Translations under genes and position numbers: made by a program | Notes under the pieces: generated by a model | What the model was told of the DNA's origin: nothing | What the model saw: the letters and a program-made list of their open reading frames with translations, nothing else | Database searches by the model: none | Assembly: GCA_031551485.1 (NCBI GenBank) | Contig: JAVBNO010000047.1 | Coordinates: 1 to 21,158, forward strand | Length of the DNA stretch: 21,158 nucleotides | Origin: JAVBNO01 sp031551485 | Lineage (GTDB): Bacteria; Bacillota; Clostridia; Oscillospirales; Ruminococcaceae | Direction of reading: 5' to 3' | Shown here: piece by piece, positions 7,214 through 13,696 of the stretch | Position numbering within the stretch: the first letter of the stretch is position 1 | Layout: each line of letters starts with the position of its first letter

Positions 7214-7238
7214 GGCGGGCGGATTTTGACCGCCCGCC
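7214..7238 (+). other. GC-rich hairpin between tpiA and gpmI
   Basis: GGCGGGCGG (7214-7222) pairs perfectly with CCGCCCGCC (7230-7238) across ATTTTGA, giving a 9-bp GC stem 10 nt after the tpiA stop. The sequence that follows (GATTTATATTAG) is only moderately T-rich, so it may be a leaky terminator, an attenuator or an mRNA-stabilising end rather than a full stop. Confidence 0.55.
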
Positions 7239-7298
7239 GATTTATATTAGTGCATTGGTATGCCATGCATTTAAATTTTGAGATACGGGGTAACGCAA

Positions 7299-8813
7299 AT
7301 GAGAAAACCATTGATGCTGATGATTATGGATGGGTTTGGCTATCGGACAGAGACCTATGGCAACGCGATTGCCGCCGCGGCCACCCCCAATTTGGATAAG
7401 CTGCTGGCCACATGCCCCCACACCCTGATTGGAGCGTCGGGCATGGACGTGGGTTTGCCGGACGGCCAAATGGGCAATTCCGAGGTGGGACACACCAACA
7501 TTGGCGCGGGCCGCGTTGTGTATCAGGAGCTGACACGCATTACCAAATCTATTGCCGACGGCGACTTTTTCACCAATGCCGCTTTGGCCGCCGCCATGGA
7601 AAACTGCAAGGCCAAAGGCACGGCGCTGCATTTGTACGGACTTTTGTCCGACGGCGGCGTTCACAGCCACAATACCCATTTGTACGCTTTGCTGGAGATG
7701 GCGAAAAAGGCCGGTCTTGGCAAAGTGTTTGTGCACTGCCTGCTGGACGGCCGGGATGTGCCGCCCACCTCCGGTGCTGACTTTGTTGCCGAATTGCAAA
7801 GCAAACTGGCGGAAATTGGCATTGGGCAAATTGCCACTGTCATGGGCCGGTATTACGCCATGGACCGGGACAACCGGTGGGAGCGGGTGGAGAAAGCATA
7901 CGCCGCCATGGTGTACGGCGAAGGGGAAAACGCCGCCGATCCTGTAGCGGCGGTCAAGGCATCTTATGGTAAAGATATCACTGACGAATTTGTTCTGCCG
8001 GCTGTCTGCCTGAAAGATGCCACCATTGGCGCCGGGGATTCGGTGATTTGTTTCAATTTCCGCCCCGACCGGGCCAGAGAAATTACCCGCACATTGGTAG
8101 ACCCCGATTTTGACAGCTTCAAACGGGAAAAAGGGTTCTTCCCGCTTACCTATATTTGCATGACCCAGTACGACGCCAAGATGCCCAATGTGCAAGTCGC
8201 TTTTCAGCCTCAGTCGCTGGCCAACACGTTTGGACAGTATATTTCCGACAAAGGATTGACCCAGCTGCGCATTGCCGAAACCGAGAAGTATGCCCACGTC
8301 ACCTTCTTCTTTAACGGCGGCATGGAGGCTTCTTATCCCGGCGAAGACCGTTCGCTGATTGCTTCCCCTAAAGTGGCCACCTACGACCTGAAGCCGGAGA
8401 TGAGCGCTTTTGAGGTGACGGCCGAGGTGCTGGACCGGTTGTCAATGGACAAATATGATGTCATCATTCTCAACTTTGCCAACTGCGATATGGTGGGCCA
8501 TACCGGTGTGTTTGAGGCTGCGGTGAAAGCGGTGGAAGCGGTGGACCACTGTGTGGGGCAGGTGGTGGATAAGGTGGTGTCTTTGGGCGGCGTCGCCTTG
8601 ATTACAGCTGACCACGGCAATGCCGACCAGATGTATGAACCCGATGGTTCTCCCTTTACCGCCCACACCACCAATGCGGTGCCTTTTATCGTTGTTGGCC
8701 AAGATTGGCAGCTGCGGGAGGGCGGCCGATTGGCCGACATCGCCCCCACCATGTTAAACATTTTGGGCTTGCCAAAGCCTGCAGAAATGGACGGCCAATC
8801 GATCATCTTATAA
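7299..8813 (+). CDS. gpmI: 2,3-bisphosphoglycerate-independent phosphoglycerate mutase
   Basis: 504 aa, full length for the family. It interconverts 3- and 2-phosphoglycerate using two Mn ions and a phosphoserine intermediate. Motifs: MLMIMDGFG with metal ligand Asp11, nucleophile Ser61 in GQMGNSEVGHTNIGAGR, LLDGRDVPPTSG, RYYAMDRDNRWERV, ICFNFRPDRAREITR, NFANCDMVGHTG and the final metal site ITADHGNADQM. The frame is open from 7278, but MRKPLML at 7299 fits the family start. Its ribosome binding site is weak (GGGG 8 nt upstream), unlike its neighbours. The hairpin at 7214-7238 may set its expression relative to tpiA. Last gene of the glycolytic operon. Confidence 0.97.
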   Translation: MRKPLMLMIMDGFGYRTETYGNAIAAAATPNLDKLLATCPHTLIGASGMDVGLPDGQMGNSEVGHTNIGAGRVVYQELTRITKSIADGDFFTNAALAAAMENCKAKGTALHLYGLLSDGGVHSHNTHLYALLEMAKKAGLGKVFVHCLLDGRDVPPTSGADFVAELQSKLAEIGIGQIATVMGRYYAMDRDNRWERVEKAYAAMVYGEGENAADPVAAVKASYGKDITDEFVLPAVCLKDATIGAGDSVICFNFRPDRAREITRTLVDPDFDSFKREKGFFPLTYICMTQYDAKMPNVQVAFQPQSLANTFGQYISDKGLTQLRIAETEKYAHVTFFFNGGMEASYPGEDRSLIASPKVATYDLKPEMSAFEVTAEVLDRLSMDKYDVIILNFANCDMVGHTGVFEAAVKAVEAVDHCVGQVVDKVVSLGGVALITADHGNADQMYEPDGSPFTAHTTNAVPFIVVGQDWQLREGGRLADIAPTMLNILGLPKPAEMDGQSIIL

Positions 8814-8841
8814 ATTTTATTTTACTGTTTTTCAAATCTTC

Positions 8842-8876
8842 AAAACGGCTTCATCCGGTGGGATGGGCCGTTTTTT
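8842..8876 (+). terminator. Terminator of the glycolytic operon
   Basis: AAAACGGC (8842-8849) pairs with GCCGTTTT (8867-8874), with an inner CATCC/GGATG stem, followed by TTTTTT. It lies 28 nt after the gpmI stop. Confidence 0.85.
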
Positions 8877-8897
8877 GCATATTTGCGGAGGCTGCTT

Positions 8898-8926
8898 TTG
8901 GTTTATGGTTGATCTTTACGCATAAT
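8898..8926 (+). promoter_or_regulatory. Possible promoter of the DUF378-type gene
   Basis: TTGGTT, 17-bp spacer, CATAAT. Each box has mismatches, so this is tentative. It is the best candidate between the gpmI terminator and the gene at 9044. Confidence 0.35.
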
Positions 8927-8952
8927 GATGAAGAAACGGTAAACAATAGTTT

Positions 8953-8971
8953 CGAAATGTTTTGCATTTCG
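8953..8971 (+). other. Hairpin in the leader of the DUF378-type gene
   Basis: CGAAATG-TTTTG-CATTTCG, a perfect 7-bp stem followed by GTTTGTTTTTG. It could be a weak terminator or attenuator, or an operator-like dyad. The rest of 8877-9043 shows nothing else. Confidence 0.4.
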
Positions 8972-9043
8972 GTTTGTTTTTGCGTATTCACAAGAAAACA
9001 GCAAATCCTCCCCCTTAAATCAGAAAAGGAGTGTTTCATCCCC

Positions 9044-9253
9044 ATGCTTGATAAAATCGCACTGATTCTGGTTATCATCGGCGCTTTGAACTGGGGACTG
9101 GTCGGACTGTTCCAGTTTAACGTGATTACCTGGATGTTTGGCGGAGACGGCTCGATGATCAGCCGGATCGTCTATACAGTGGTTGCCCTGGCGGGCATAT
9201 GGAGCGTTTCCCTTCTGTTCCGGGACACAGAAGCCTCGGAAATCAGAGATTGA
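9044..9253 (+). CDS. DUF378-type small membrane protein
   Basis: 69 aa with two membrane segments: LDKIALILVIIGALNWGLVG with FQFNVITW, then IVYTVVALAGIWSVSLLF. The GALNWGLVGLF and IVYxVVGLAG-like motifs are characteristic of DUF378 (YuzA-like) proteins, whose function is unknown. ATG at 9044 follows AAGGAG (9026-9031) by 12 nt; longer upstream ORF extensions run through the intergenic region and are not believed. It stands alone between two terminators. Confidence 0.85.
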   Translation: MLDKIALILVIIGALNWGLVGLFQFNVITWMFGGDGSMISRIVYTVVALAGIWSVSLLFRDTEASEIRD

Positions 9254-9267
9254 AAAAAGAATCGTTT

Positions 9268-9301
9268 GCAAAAGGGGCCGCAGAACCGCGGCCCCTTTTG
9301 C
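9268..9301 (+). terminator. Terminator after the DUF378-type gene
   Basis: A 14-bp perfect stem, GCAAAAGGGGCCGC, pairs with its complement across a 6-base loop, 15 nt after the stop. The TTTTGC end serves as a short U tract. Confidence 0.85.
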
Positions 9302-9341
9302 ATGTGAAAATTTTTCGTTATCAAACGCGTCCACCCAAAAT

Positions 9342-9401
9342 GTAAAGTTTACTTGACGTTGCGGTTTGGATGTGTTATATTAAATGTAAAGCTAGCTTTA
9401 C
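9342..9401 (+). promoter_or_regulatory. Promoter of the Xre-membrane protein pair, flanked by two operators
   Basis: TTGACG (9353-9358), 17-bp spacer, TATATT (9376-9381). GTAAAGTTTAC (9342-9352) abuts the -35 on its upstream side. GTAAAGCTAGCTTTAC (9386-9401) lies at the start site, just after the -10, and ends 1 nt before the ribosome binding site. Both share the half-site GTAAAG, consistent with one dimeric repressor, probably the Xre protein itself. Confidence 0.75.
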
Positions 9402-9419
9402 CAAGGAGGATGATGTGTA

Positions 9420-9620
9420 TTGTTGCGAAACCGTTTGGTGGAATTGCGCGAACAAAACGGGATGACGCAGCAGCAATTGGCTGCGCTGTGTGAAGTCTCC
9501 CGGCAGACGATTATCTCGCTGGAGAACAGACGGTATCAACCATCCTTGTTTTTAGCTCATAAGCTGGCCGTCATTTTTGGCCTATCGATTGAAGAAATCT
9601 TTATTTTTGAGGAGGAATAA
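9420..9620 (+). CDS. Small Xre-family transcriptional regulator
   Basis: 66 aa, essentially one Cro/C1-type helix-turn-helix: RLVELREQNGMTQQQLAALC, EVSRQTIISLENRRYQPSLF, then LAHKLAVIFGLSIEEIF. This compact type (YozG-like) is usually found before a small membrane protein gene, as here, and represses the pair. The start is TTG at 9420, 10 nt after AAGGAGG (9403-9409), with an in-frame TGA at 9411. TTG at 9423 is an alternative. The downstream gene's ribosome binding site is formed by the last codons (GAGGAGGAATAA), so translation is coupled. Two GTAAAG palindromes flank the promoter. Confidence 0.9.
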   Translation: MLRNRLVELREQNGMTQQQLAALCEVSRQTIISLENRRYQPSLFLAHKLAVIFGLSIEEIFIFEEE

Positions 9621-9622
9621 AT

Positions 9623-10108
9623 ATGTTGATGAATATGCCGAACGGCAAACCAGGAGACAGCACCGTCACTTTTACCCGCCGGCTGCAAACGCGCCTTTGG
9701 GTCGCTGTTATGCTGGGCATCGTGGGGCTTTTTATTGTATTTGTCGGGTGGCAGATGCCTGTCGACACACTGAGCGCTGAAAAGGATTTTATGTCGGGCT
9801 TTATGCTGGGATTGGGCAGCGGTTTGCTGGGCGGGGCTATTGTCACCTTTATCCGCACTTACCGATTGCTGCACAACCCGGAAAAGCTGCGGGATGCGCG
9901 GATTCAGTGCAATGATGAGCGGCTGACCGCCATTACAACTTCCGCCGGCCGGATGGCGTGGATGGCGGGTATGGGCGCTTTAATGCTGGCCAGCGGCACG
10001 CTGGCGCTGCTGGGACAATTTGCGCCTCTGATCACTGTTTTAATCACAATGGGCGCGCTGGGACTTTTTTTTGTCATTGCCACCATCTATTACAAGATTA
10101 AAATGTAA
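9623..10108 (+). CDS. Four-helix membrane protein paired with the Xre regulator
   Basis: 161 aa. Hydrophobic segments at about residues 27-46, 58-80, 112-130 and 134-157. Between helices 2 and 3 is a charged cytoplasmic loop, RTYRLLHNPEKLRDARIQCNDERL; the NPEKLR-x(n)-NDER pattern is typical of small membrane proteins that sit next to Xre regulators in Clostridia (DUF2178/DUF6442-like). Its function is unknown. ATG at 9623 starts 2 nt after the regulator stop, with AGGAGG 7 nt upstream. A second in-frame ATG at 9629 is possible. Confidence 0.8.
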   Translation: MLMNMPNGKPGDSTVTFTRRLQTRLWVAVMLGIVGLFIVFVGWQMPVDTLSAEKDFMSGFMLGLGSGLLGGAIVTFIRTYRLLHNPEKLRDARIQCNDERLTAITTSAGRMAWMAGMGALMLASGTLALLGQFAPLITVLITMGALGLFFVIATIYYKIKM

Positions 10109-10141
10109 AAGCCTTTTGGGTGAGCGCCTGTTTGTACCCGA

Positions 10142-10178
10142 AAAAAGTCTGCTGTGACATTGTCACAGCAGACTTTTT
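10142..10178. terminator. Bidirectional terminator between convergent genes
   Basis: A 17-bp perfect stem (10142-10158 with 10162-10178) and a 3-base loop, with five A on one side and five T on the other. It serves both the Xre pair (plus) and the phosphoesterase gene (minus), whose stop is at 10197. Confidence 0.9.
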
Positions 10179-10196
10179 GTATTGTAGTATGAAAGG

Positions 10197-10898
10197 TTAT
10201 CCGAACAAACCGCGTTTTTTGACGGCGGGGTTGCCGGGCAAAATGGTTTTGTACAGACATTGGTAATAGGGCGCAATCGCTTTGTCTTTATGATAGAAAC
10301 CGAATAGCCAGCGTTTGTATTTGACCTTGCGCTGCACCTCGTCAAAAAAAGCCGTGAGGTGGTTGATGACGGTGGCGCGGGAATCCACACTGCCCCGCAG
10401 AGAATAGGGACAGTCGTGGGTGACAACATAGTCAACCTCTAATCCGGCCGCTTCCAGCCGGGCGCGGGCCGCATCCAGCACCGAAACGTCGGGCAGTTCC
10501 GCCGGCCACCAGTTGATCCCTTCCCTGAGTTCGGCCTCGGGGGTTTCGCTGCTTTCGGCGCCGCCCATGGCGAAAAGCTTTTCCCCGCCGATGGTGTAGA
10601 CATAACCATTTTCCAGCATGTAGAGATTCTTGGATATTTGGCGCGCTTTGCCGCCAAATAAATCCACCTGGGGATATTGAGCCAAAAGGTCGTAGTTGTC
10701 GTGGCATCCGCCCACAAAAAGAGTATGGTAGCGGCGAGCGCCAATCCATTTCAGCTGCTTTTGCTCCTGGGGAGAACCATCCCAGATAAAGCCGAAATCG
10801 CCGCAAACGATCAGGCAGTCTTCTTTTTGAAGGGCATTGGCGGCGCTTTGCTTAAACCGCTCGATATCCCCATGGATGTCGCCTGTAAAAAAAAGCAT
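10197..10898 (-). CDS. Calcineurin-like metallophosphoesterase with altered metal motifs
   Basis: 233 aa. The N-terminus MLFFTGDIHGDIERF and the next motif CGDFGFIWDG are standard metallophosphoesterase metal-site motifs (Asp7, His9, Asp34). The third motif, normally GNHE or GNHD, reads VGGCHDNYD (Cys65 replaces Asn). The last, normally GHxH, reads FGFYHKDK (Phe replaces the first His). VTHDCP, the fourth motif, is present. GGAESSETPEAELREGINWW is typical of the phage-like subgroup that contains GGAxS and a WW pair. ATG at 10898 has GAGGAG 8 nt upstream. It has its own promoter (10980-11008) and ends at the shared terminator. Substrate unknown; loss of two ligands could lower or redirect activity. 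Confidence 0.85.
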   Translation of the reverse strand: MLFFTGDIHGDIERFKQSAANALQKEDCLIVCGDFGFIWDGSPQEQKQLKWIGARRYHTLFVGGCHDNYDLLAQYPQVDLFGGKARQISKNLYMLENGYVYTIGGEKLFAMGGAESSETPEAELREGINWWPAELPDVSVLDAARARLEAAGLEVDYVVTHDCPYSLRGSVDSRATVINHLTAFFDEVQRKVKYKRWLFGFYHKDKAIAPYYQCLYKTILPGNPAVKKRGLFG

Positions 10899-10979
10899 CG
10901 GGTCAACTCCTCAAAAAAGGCTTGTACCGGTTGTCATTATGTCCACCCAAAACATAAGTACCAAAAATATACAAACAAA

Positions 10980-11008
10980 AGTATAGCATATCCGCGGCAG
11001 GGTGACAA
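10980..11008 (-). promoter_or_regulatory. Promoter of the metallophosphoesterase gene
   Basis: On the minus strand TTGTCA (11008-11003), 17-bp spacer, TATACT (10985-10980). The predicted leader is about 75 nt. Confidence 0.7.
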
Positions 11009-11043
11009 TATTTCAGGTAAAAATTTCGGGCATGAAAATGCGT

Positions 11044-11388
11044 TTAGGAGGAAAAAAAGGAGGCGCGTAGCCGCTGGGCGGCCGCATGAGCCACCGCCAT
11101 TTTTTGCAGCTTTTGGCGGGCCGCGGCCAACCGGCGATGGACAGAGGAAGGAGCGATATGCATGGCAGCCGCGATTTGCGCCAGCGTGCGTCCGCCATAA
11201 TAATAGAGCCGTACCGCCTCTTGCTGTTTTGGGGTGAGGCCGGTGTCAATCCAGCGGAGCAGCAGCTGGCGCATGTAGGCGCGTTCCGCCTGGTTTTGCA
11301 GCACTTCCGACGGGTCGGGTGCCTGGGGCGGCACCAGCCGCTCAAAATTGTCAAAAAGCGCCTTGGGTTTGCGTCCTCGTGTTTCCGT
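11044..11388 (-). CDS. Sigma-70 region 4-like DNA-binding protein, probable ACG start
   Basis: 114 aa if read from ACG (11388-11386); 96 aa from GTG at 11334. The C-terminal half, TGLTPKQQEAVRLYYYGGRT followed by LAQIAAAMHIAPSSVHRRLA, is a sigma region-4 helix-turn-helix. There is no region 2, so it is not a complete sigma factor but resembles phage- or element-type late regulators. Upstream of GTG the frame continues as KPKALFDNFERLV, which looks like genuine protein, and no ordinary start exists there. AAGGAGG (11402-11396) lies exactly 7 nt before ACG. An ATG touching that site (11394) is in another frame and gives a 14-codon peptide ending TTT-TGA-C. It is directly downstream of the coiled-coil gene, in one operon. 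Confidence 0.7.
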   Translation of the reverse strand, partial: TETRGRKPKALFDNFERLVPPQAPDPSEVLQNQAERAYMRQLLLRWIDTGLTPKQQEAVRLYYYGGRTLAQIAAAMHIAPSSVHRRLAAARQKLQKMAVAHAAAQRLRASFFSS

Positions 11389-11403
11389 TTGACATCCTCC
11401 TTC

Positions 11404-11610
11404 TTATGATCGATAATAGCCGGCCAGATGGCGCATGGTGCGGCGGGCGTCCAGCATTTCGTAGTACAGGGTGTCAATGCGGCGCTGCAGCTCCAGCGTT
11501 GCCGCGCCTTTGGTTCTTTTTTGCTTTTTTTGCAGGGCCGCGATGCGTTCTTCCAGCAGTTGGGCTGAACGATGGTACTCTTTGGACAACTCCTCAAGTG
11601 ATGCTGTCAT
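11404..11610 (-). CDS. Small coiled-coil protein, partner of the sigma-like gene
   Basis: 68 aa, almost entirely charged helix: SLEELSKEYHRSAQLLEERI, then ALQKKQKRTKG, then LELQRRIDTLYYEMLDARRT and RHLAGYY. The heptad spacing of Leu and Ile suggests a short coiled coil. Similar small proteins precede sigma-like region-4 genes in clostridial phages and mobile elements, but I cannot assign a function. ATG at 11610 has AAGGAG 5 nt upstream. The stop at 11404 is just upstream of the next gene's ribosome binding site. Confidence 0.7.
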   Translation of the reverse strand: MTASLEELSKEYHRSAQLLEERIAALQKKQKRTKGAATLELQRRIDTLYYEMLDARRTMRHLAGYYRS

Positions 11611-11740
11611 GTTTACTCCTTTTCTTTATTATGTCGCCAGCGGAGGGAAGGCCGCCGAATGGAAAACCACCGATGCGCCCTGAGGAGAGGTGCAGCGGCG
11701 GTTTGAACGAGGGGCGGGAGATCAGCAATTGCTTATTTTT

Positions 11741-11792
11741 ATTATACTACTTTTTGGTGTTATTTTCAATTATTTAACACTAAAATGTAGTA
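11741..11792 (-). promoter_or_regulatory. Promoter inside a 48-bp near-perfect dyad
   Basis: On the minus strand TTGAAA (11769-11764), 17-bp spacer, TATAAT (11746-11741), driving the coiled-coil/sigma-like pair. The left arm 11745-11762 and right arm 11775-11792 are inverted repeats matching at 16 of 18 positions around a 12-bp centre. The -35 lies in the centre and the -10 at one end. This is an unusually long operator-like structure. Confidence 0.8.
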
Positions 11793-11843
11793 AAAAATAA
11801 AGCGGAAATCTTATTGAAAGTTGCTAAAAAGATACCTTGTTCC

Positions 11844-11879
11844 GTGCGGAAAAGATACGCCCTCGGCGAGCGTCCGCAC
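11844..11879. repeat. Inverted repeat beyond the PTS operon terminator
   Basis: GTGCGGA (11844-11850) is the exact complement of TCCGCAC (11873-11879), with an ACGC/GCGT pair partly inside. It lies between the PTS operon terminator and the coiled-coil gene promoter. Its function is unclear. Confidence 0.4.
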
Positions 11880-11884
11880 ACGGG

Positions 11885-11917
11885 AAAAGCCACCGCGCCA
11901 ATGGCGCGGTGGCTTTT
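11885..11917 (-). terminator. Terminator of the polyol PTS operon
   Basis: A 15-bp perfect stem, 11885-11899 with 11903-11917, and a 3-base loop. The AAAA/TTTT ends give a short U tract in either direction. It lies 49 nt past the stop of the last gene. A further GGGGAAA/TTTCCCC hairpin lies between the gene and this terminator. Confidence 0.85.
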
Positions 11918-11966
11918 AAGGGAGGTTTTTTCCATGGGGGAAATGGGGGTTTCCCCATCAGTTGGT

Positions 11967-13277
11967 TTACAGAAGTTTTCCTTGGGCCAGCAGGGTGTCC
12001 TGCTCTTTGCGCAGCTTGTACAGAAGCGTCTCTGTATCCAGCTCGACCATATCGTAGGTGATGAGCTGGCCTTTTTGCACATCGGTAAGGAGACGGGTCT
12101 TTTTGCTGACAAGGCCCAATGGCAACGCGTTTTTCGCCTGGGCTTCCTTGAAGGGCCAGAAGCCGCCGTAGACTGTATAGGCGCCGATGCCGTCCAGGTA
12201 TTCGCCTGCCTTCATGTCCTTTTTCGCATAGGTGACCGTTTCGCTGTAGGGGGCGCCGGCGGCGGGAACGATGGTGGGTTCACCAAACAACTCCAAGCGA
12301 GCCACCGACATGGGGGTCTCCAGGCTGCAAAGATGGTACGGACGGAAAAGGACGTAGTTGGGGCCGTCGCCCATGGAAAGATATTTCATCTCGTGGCGCA
12401 CTTCCGGCAGGGGGCTGGATACGATGACATATACGCCGGGGGCGACGCCGTTGATGTAGTCGATGACATGGAAGTTGTTGAGGATGCCACCGTCAGCTTT
12501 GAGCCGGTAAAGCTCGGGCAATTCGGGAACAGTGGAGTATTGGGCGTGGCCATTAATCACATCGGGCAGATACCCGGTGGCATTGGACATGGCCGTCATT
12601 TCCACCATTGTTTTTGTGCCGTCTTTGAAAGCCGCCAGCATTTTTGGGTTCATGTGTTTGCCGGCCGCTTCTTCCGCCACATTGTCGGGGTTGGCTTCCA
12701 GATTGACCTTGTTGTTTTTGCCTTTGCCAATGACCCGCACATCATAGCCCAGGGAAGCGGCAAAATCGTATATCTCCATGACGGCACCGGGTTCGTCGCC
12801 CGCAGAGCCGGTGTAGATGACGCCTGCCTCTTTGGCCATTTTGTAAAGCAGCGGTCCGACGACAACATCGGTTTCCACATTGAGCATGACAATATGTTTG
12901 TGTGCCTGAATCGTATCAACCGCAACTTTGGCCCCTACCTCAGTCACACCTGTCGCATCAATAACCGTTGTGACATAATCATTGGCGATGGCCATGGACA
13001 TATCGTCGGAAACGACATATTTGCCCGCTTTGAGGAAATCGTTGGCTTCCCCAAGCGTTTTGGCGACTTTGATGTCGTCGGCGGCAATGCCCGCGTTGAG
13101 CAGGGCATTTCTGGCGTTCTCCATCTGAATGTCGACCACAACAGAGGGAACCATGCCTTTCATCAGCACAGTTTGGCTCACCATGCCACGGCCCATCTGA
13201 CCCGCACCAATAATACCGATGCGGAGAGGGGCACCCGCGGCTTCCCGTTCGAGCAGTTTTCTTCTTACTCCTAGCAT
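11967..13277 (-). CDS. COG4091-type oxidoreductase: NAD(P)-binding domain plus C-terminal SAF domain
   Basis: 436 aa. The Rossmann start, LRIGIIGAGQMGRGMVSQT (near residue 18), carries GxGxxG. The next part has VIDATGVTEVGA and IVMLNVETDVVVGP, then TGSAGDEPGAV and the family's conserved middle HMNPKMLAAFKDGTKTMVEM. The C-terminus, ALPLGLVSKKTRLLTDVQKG followed by a leucine-rich end, matches a SAF domain. Proteins of this kind are annotated as predicted homoserine dehydrogenases, but their true substrate is mostly unknown. Here it is the last gene of a glucitol-family PTS operon, 31 nt after srlB, in the place where srlD would supply a polyol-phosphate dehydrogenase. I infer it oxidises the imported phosphorylated polyol or a product of it. 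ATG at 13277 follows AAAGGA by about 10 nt. Confidence 0.82.
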   Translation of the reverse strand: MLGVRRKLLEREAAGAPLRIGIIGAGQMGRGMVSQTVLMKGMVPSVVVDIQMENARNALLNAGIAADDIKVAKTLGEANDFLKAGKYVVSDDMSMAIANDYVTTVIDATGVTEVGAKVAVDTIQAHKHIVMLNVETDVVVGPLLYKMAKEAGVIYTGSAGDEPGAVMEIYDFAASLGYDVRVIGKGKNNKVNLEANPDNVAEEAAGKHMNPKMLAAFKDGTKTMVEMTAMSNATGYLPDVINGHAQYSTVPELPELYRLKADGGILNNFHVIDYINGVAPGVYVIVSSPLPEVRHEMKYLSMGDGPNYVLFRPYHLCSLETPMSVARLELFGEPTIVPAAGAPYSETVTYAKKDMKAGEYLDGIGAYTVYGGFWPFKEAQAKNALPLGLVSKKTRLLTDVQKGQLITYDMVELDTETLLYKLRKEQDTLLAQGKLL

Positions 13278-13308
13278 ACCAAAATCATCCTTTCATTTAC
13301 ACGGGTTC

Positions 13309-13659
13309 TTAATGAATTTCGATGGTGGAGCCAACGACAATATCCGGTTTGCCGGTTTCGGCTACTCTGATATAACCGGGCAGTACTTCTTTGTCTCCTC
13401 CGAATTTGATGGTGCAGTGTCCCAGCTCCCGCAGGGTATAATTTGCTTCCTCACCCACCGCATTCACAGTGTAGGTGTGGCCGCTGATGACAAACCGATC
13501 GCCGGGGCACACATCTTCCATCAAAGGCTGGATGGTATGCAAAACAGAAAGCTCGGCGAGCTCAGGGGGAGCGTTTTCGTTAAATATGATGAGAATGTCG
13601 TTTCCCAACAGTTCCAGTGCCAATTCACCGATACCGGTTATTTCTACACAGTACTTCAT
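13309..13659 (-). CDS. srlB: PTS glucitol/sorbitol-family EIIA component
   Basis: 116 aa, normal EIIA-Gut length. It carries phosphate from HPr to the EIIB domain of SrlE. His41 in LAELSVLHTIQ aligns with the phosphorylated His of the enterobacterial SrlB motif FIHCH. TYTVNAVGEEANYTLRELGH followed by TIKFGG is the strongly conserved family core. The start ATG at 13659 has only a weak purine-rich site (AAAGAAAG), unlike other genes in the operon, so its translation may depend on readthrough from srlE, which ends 37 nt upstream. Confidence 0.92.
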   Translation of the reverse strand: MKYCVEITGIGELALELLGNDILIIFNENAPPELAELSVLHTIQPLMEDVCPGDRFVISGHTYTVNAVGEEANYTLRELGHCTIKFGGDKEVLPGYIRVAETGKPDIVVGSTIEIH

Positions 13660-13696
13660 AGCATCAATACTTTCTTTCGGATTCGCAGGAATGGAA

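Noticed and set aside
9329..9340. 12-base direct repeat GTCCACCCAAAA (also at 10941-10952)
   Set aside because: Too short and in dissimilar contexts; could be chance.
11392..11394. ATG adjoining AAGGAGG as the simple start of a 14-codon leader peptide
   Set aside because: There is no space between the ribosome binding site and this ATG, so initiation should be poor; kept only as part of the frameshift alternative.
11814..13274. Long plus-strand open frame (486 codons) opposite the COG4091 gene
   Set aside because: Its peptide is rich in His, Gly and Val runs typical of antisense translation; the minus-strand gene has clear family motifs and operon context.
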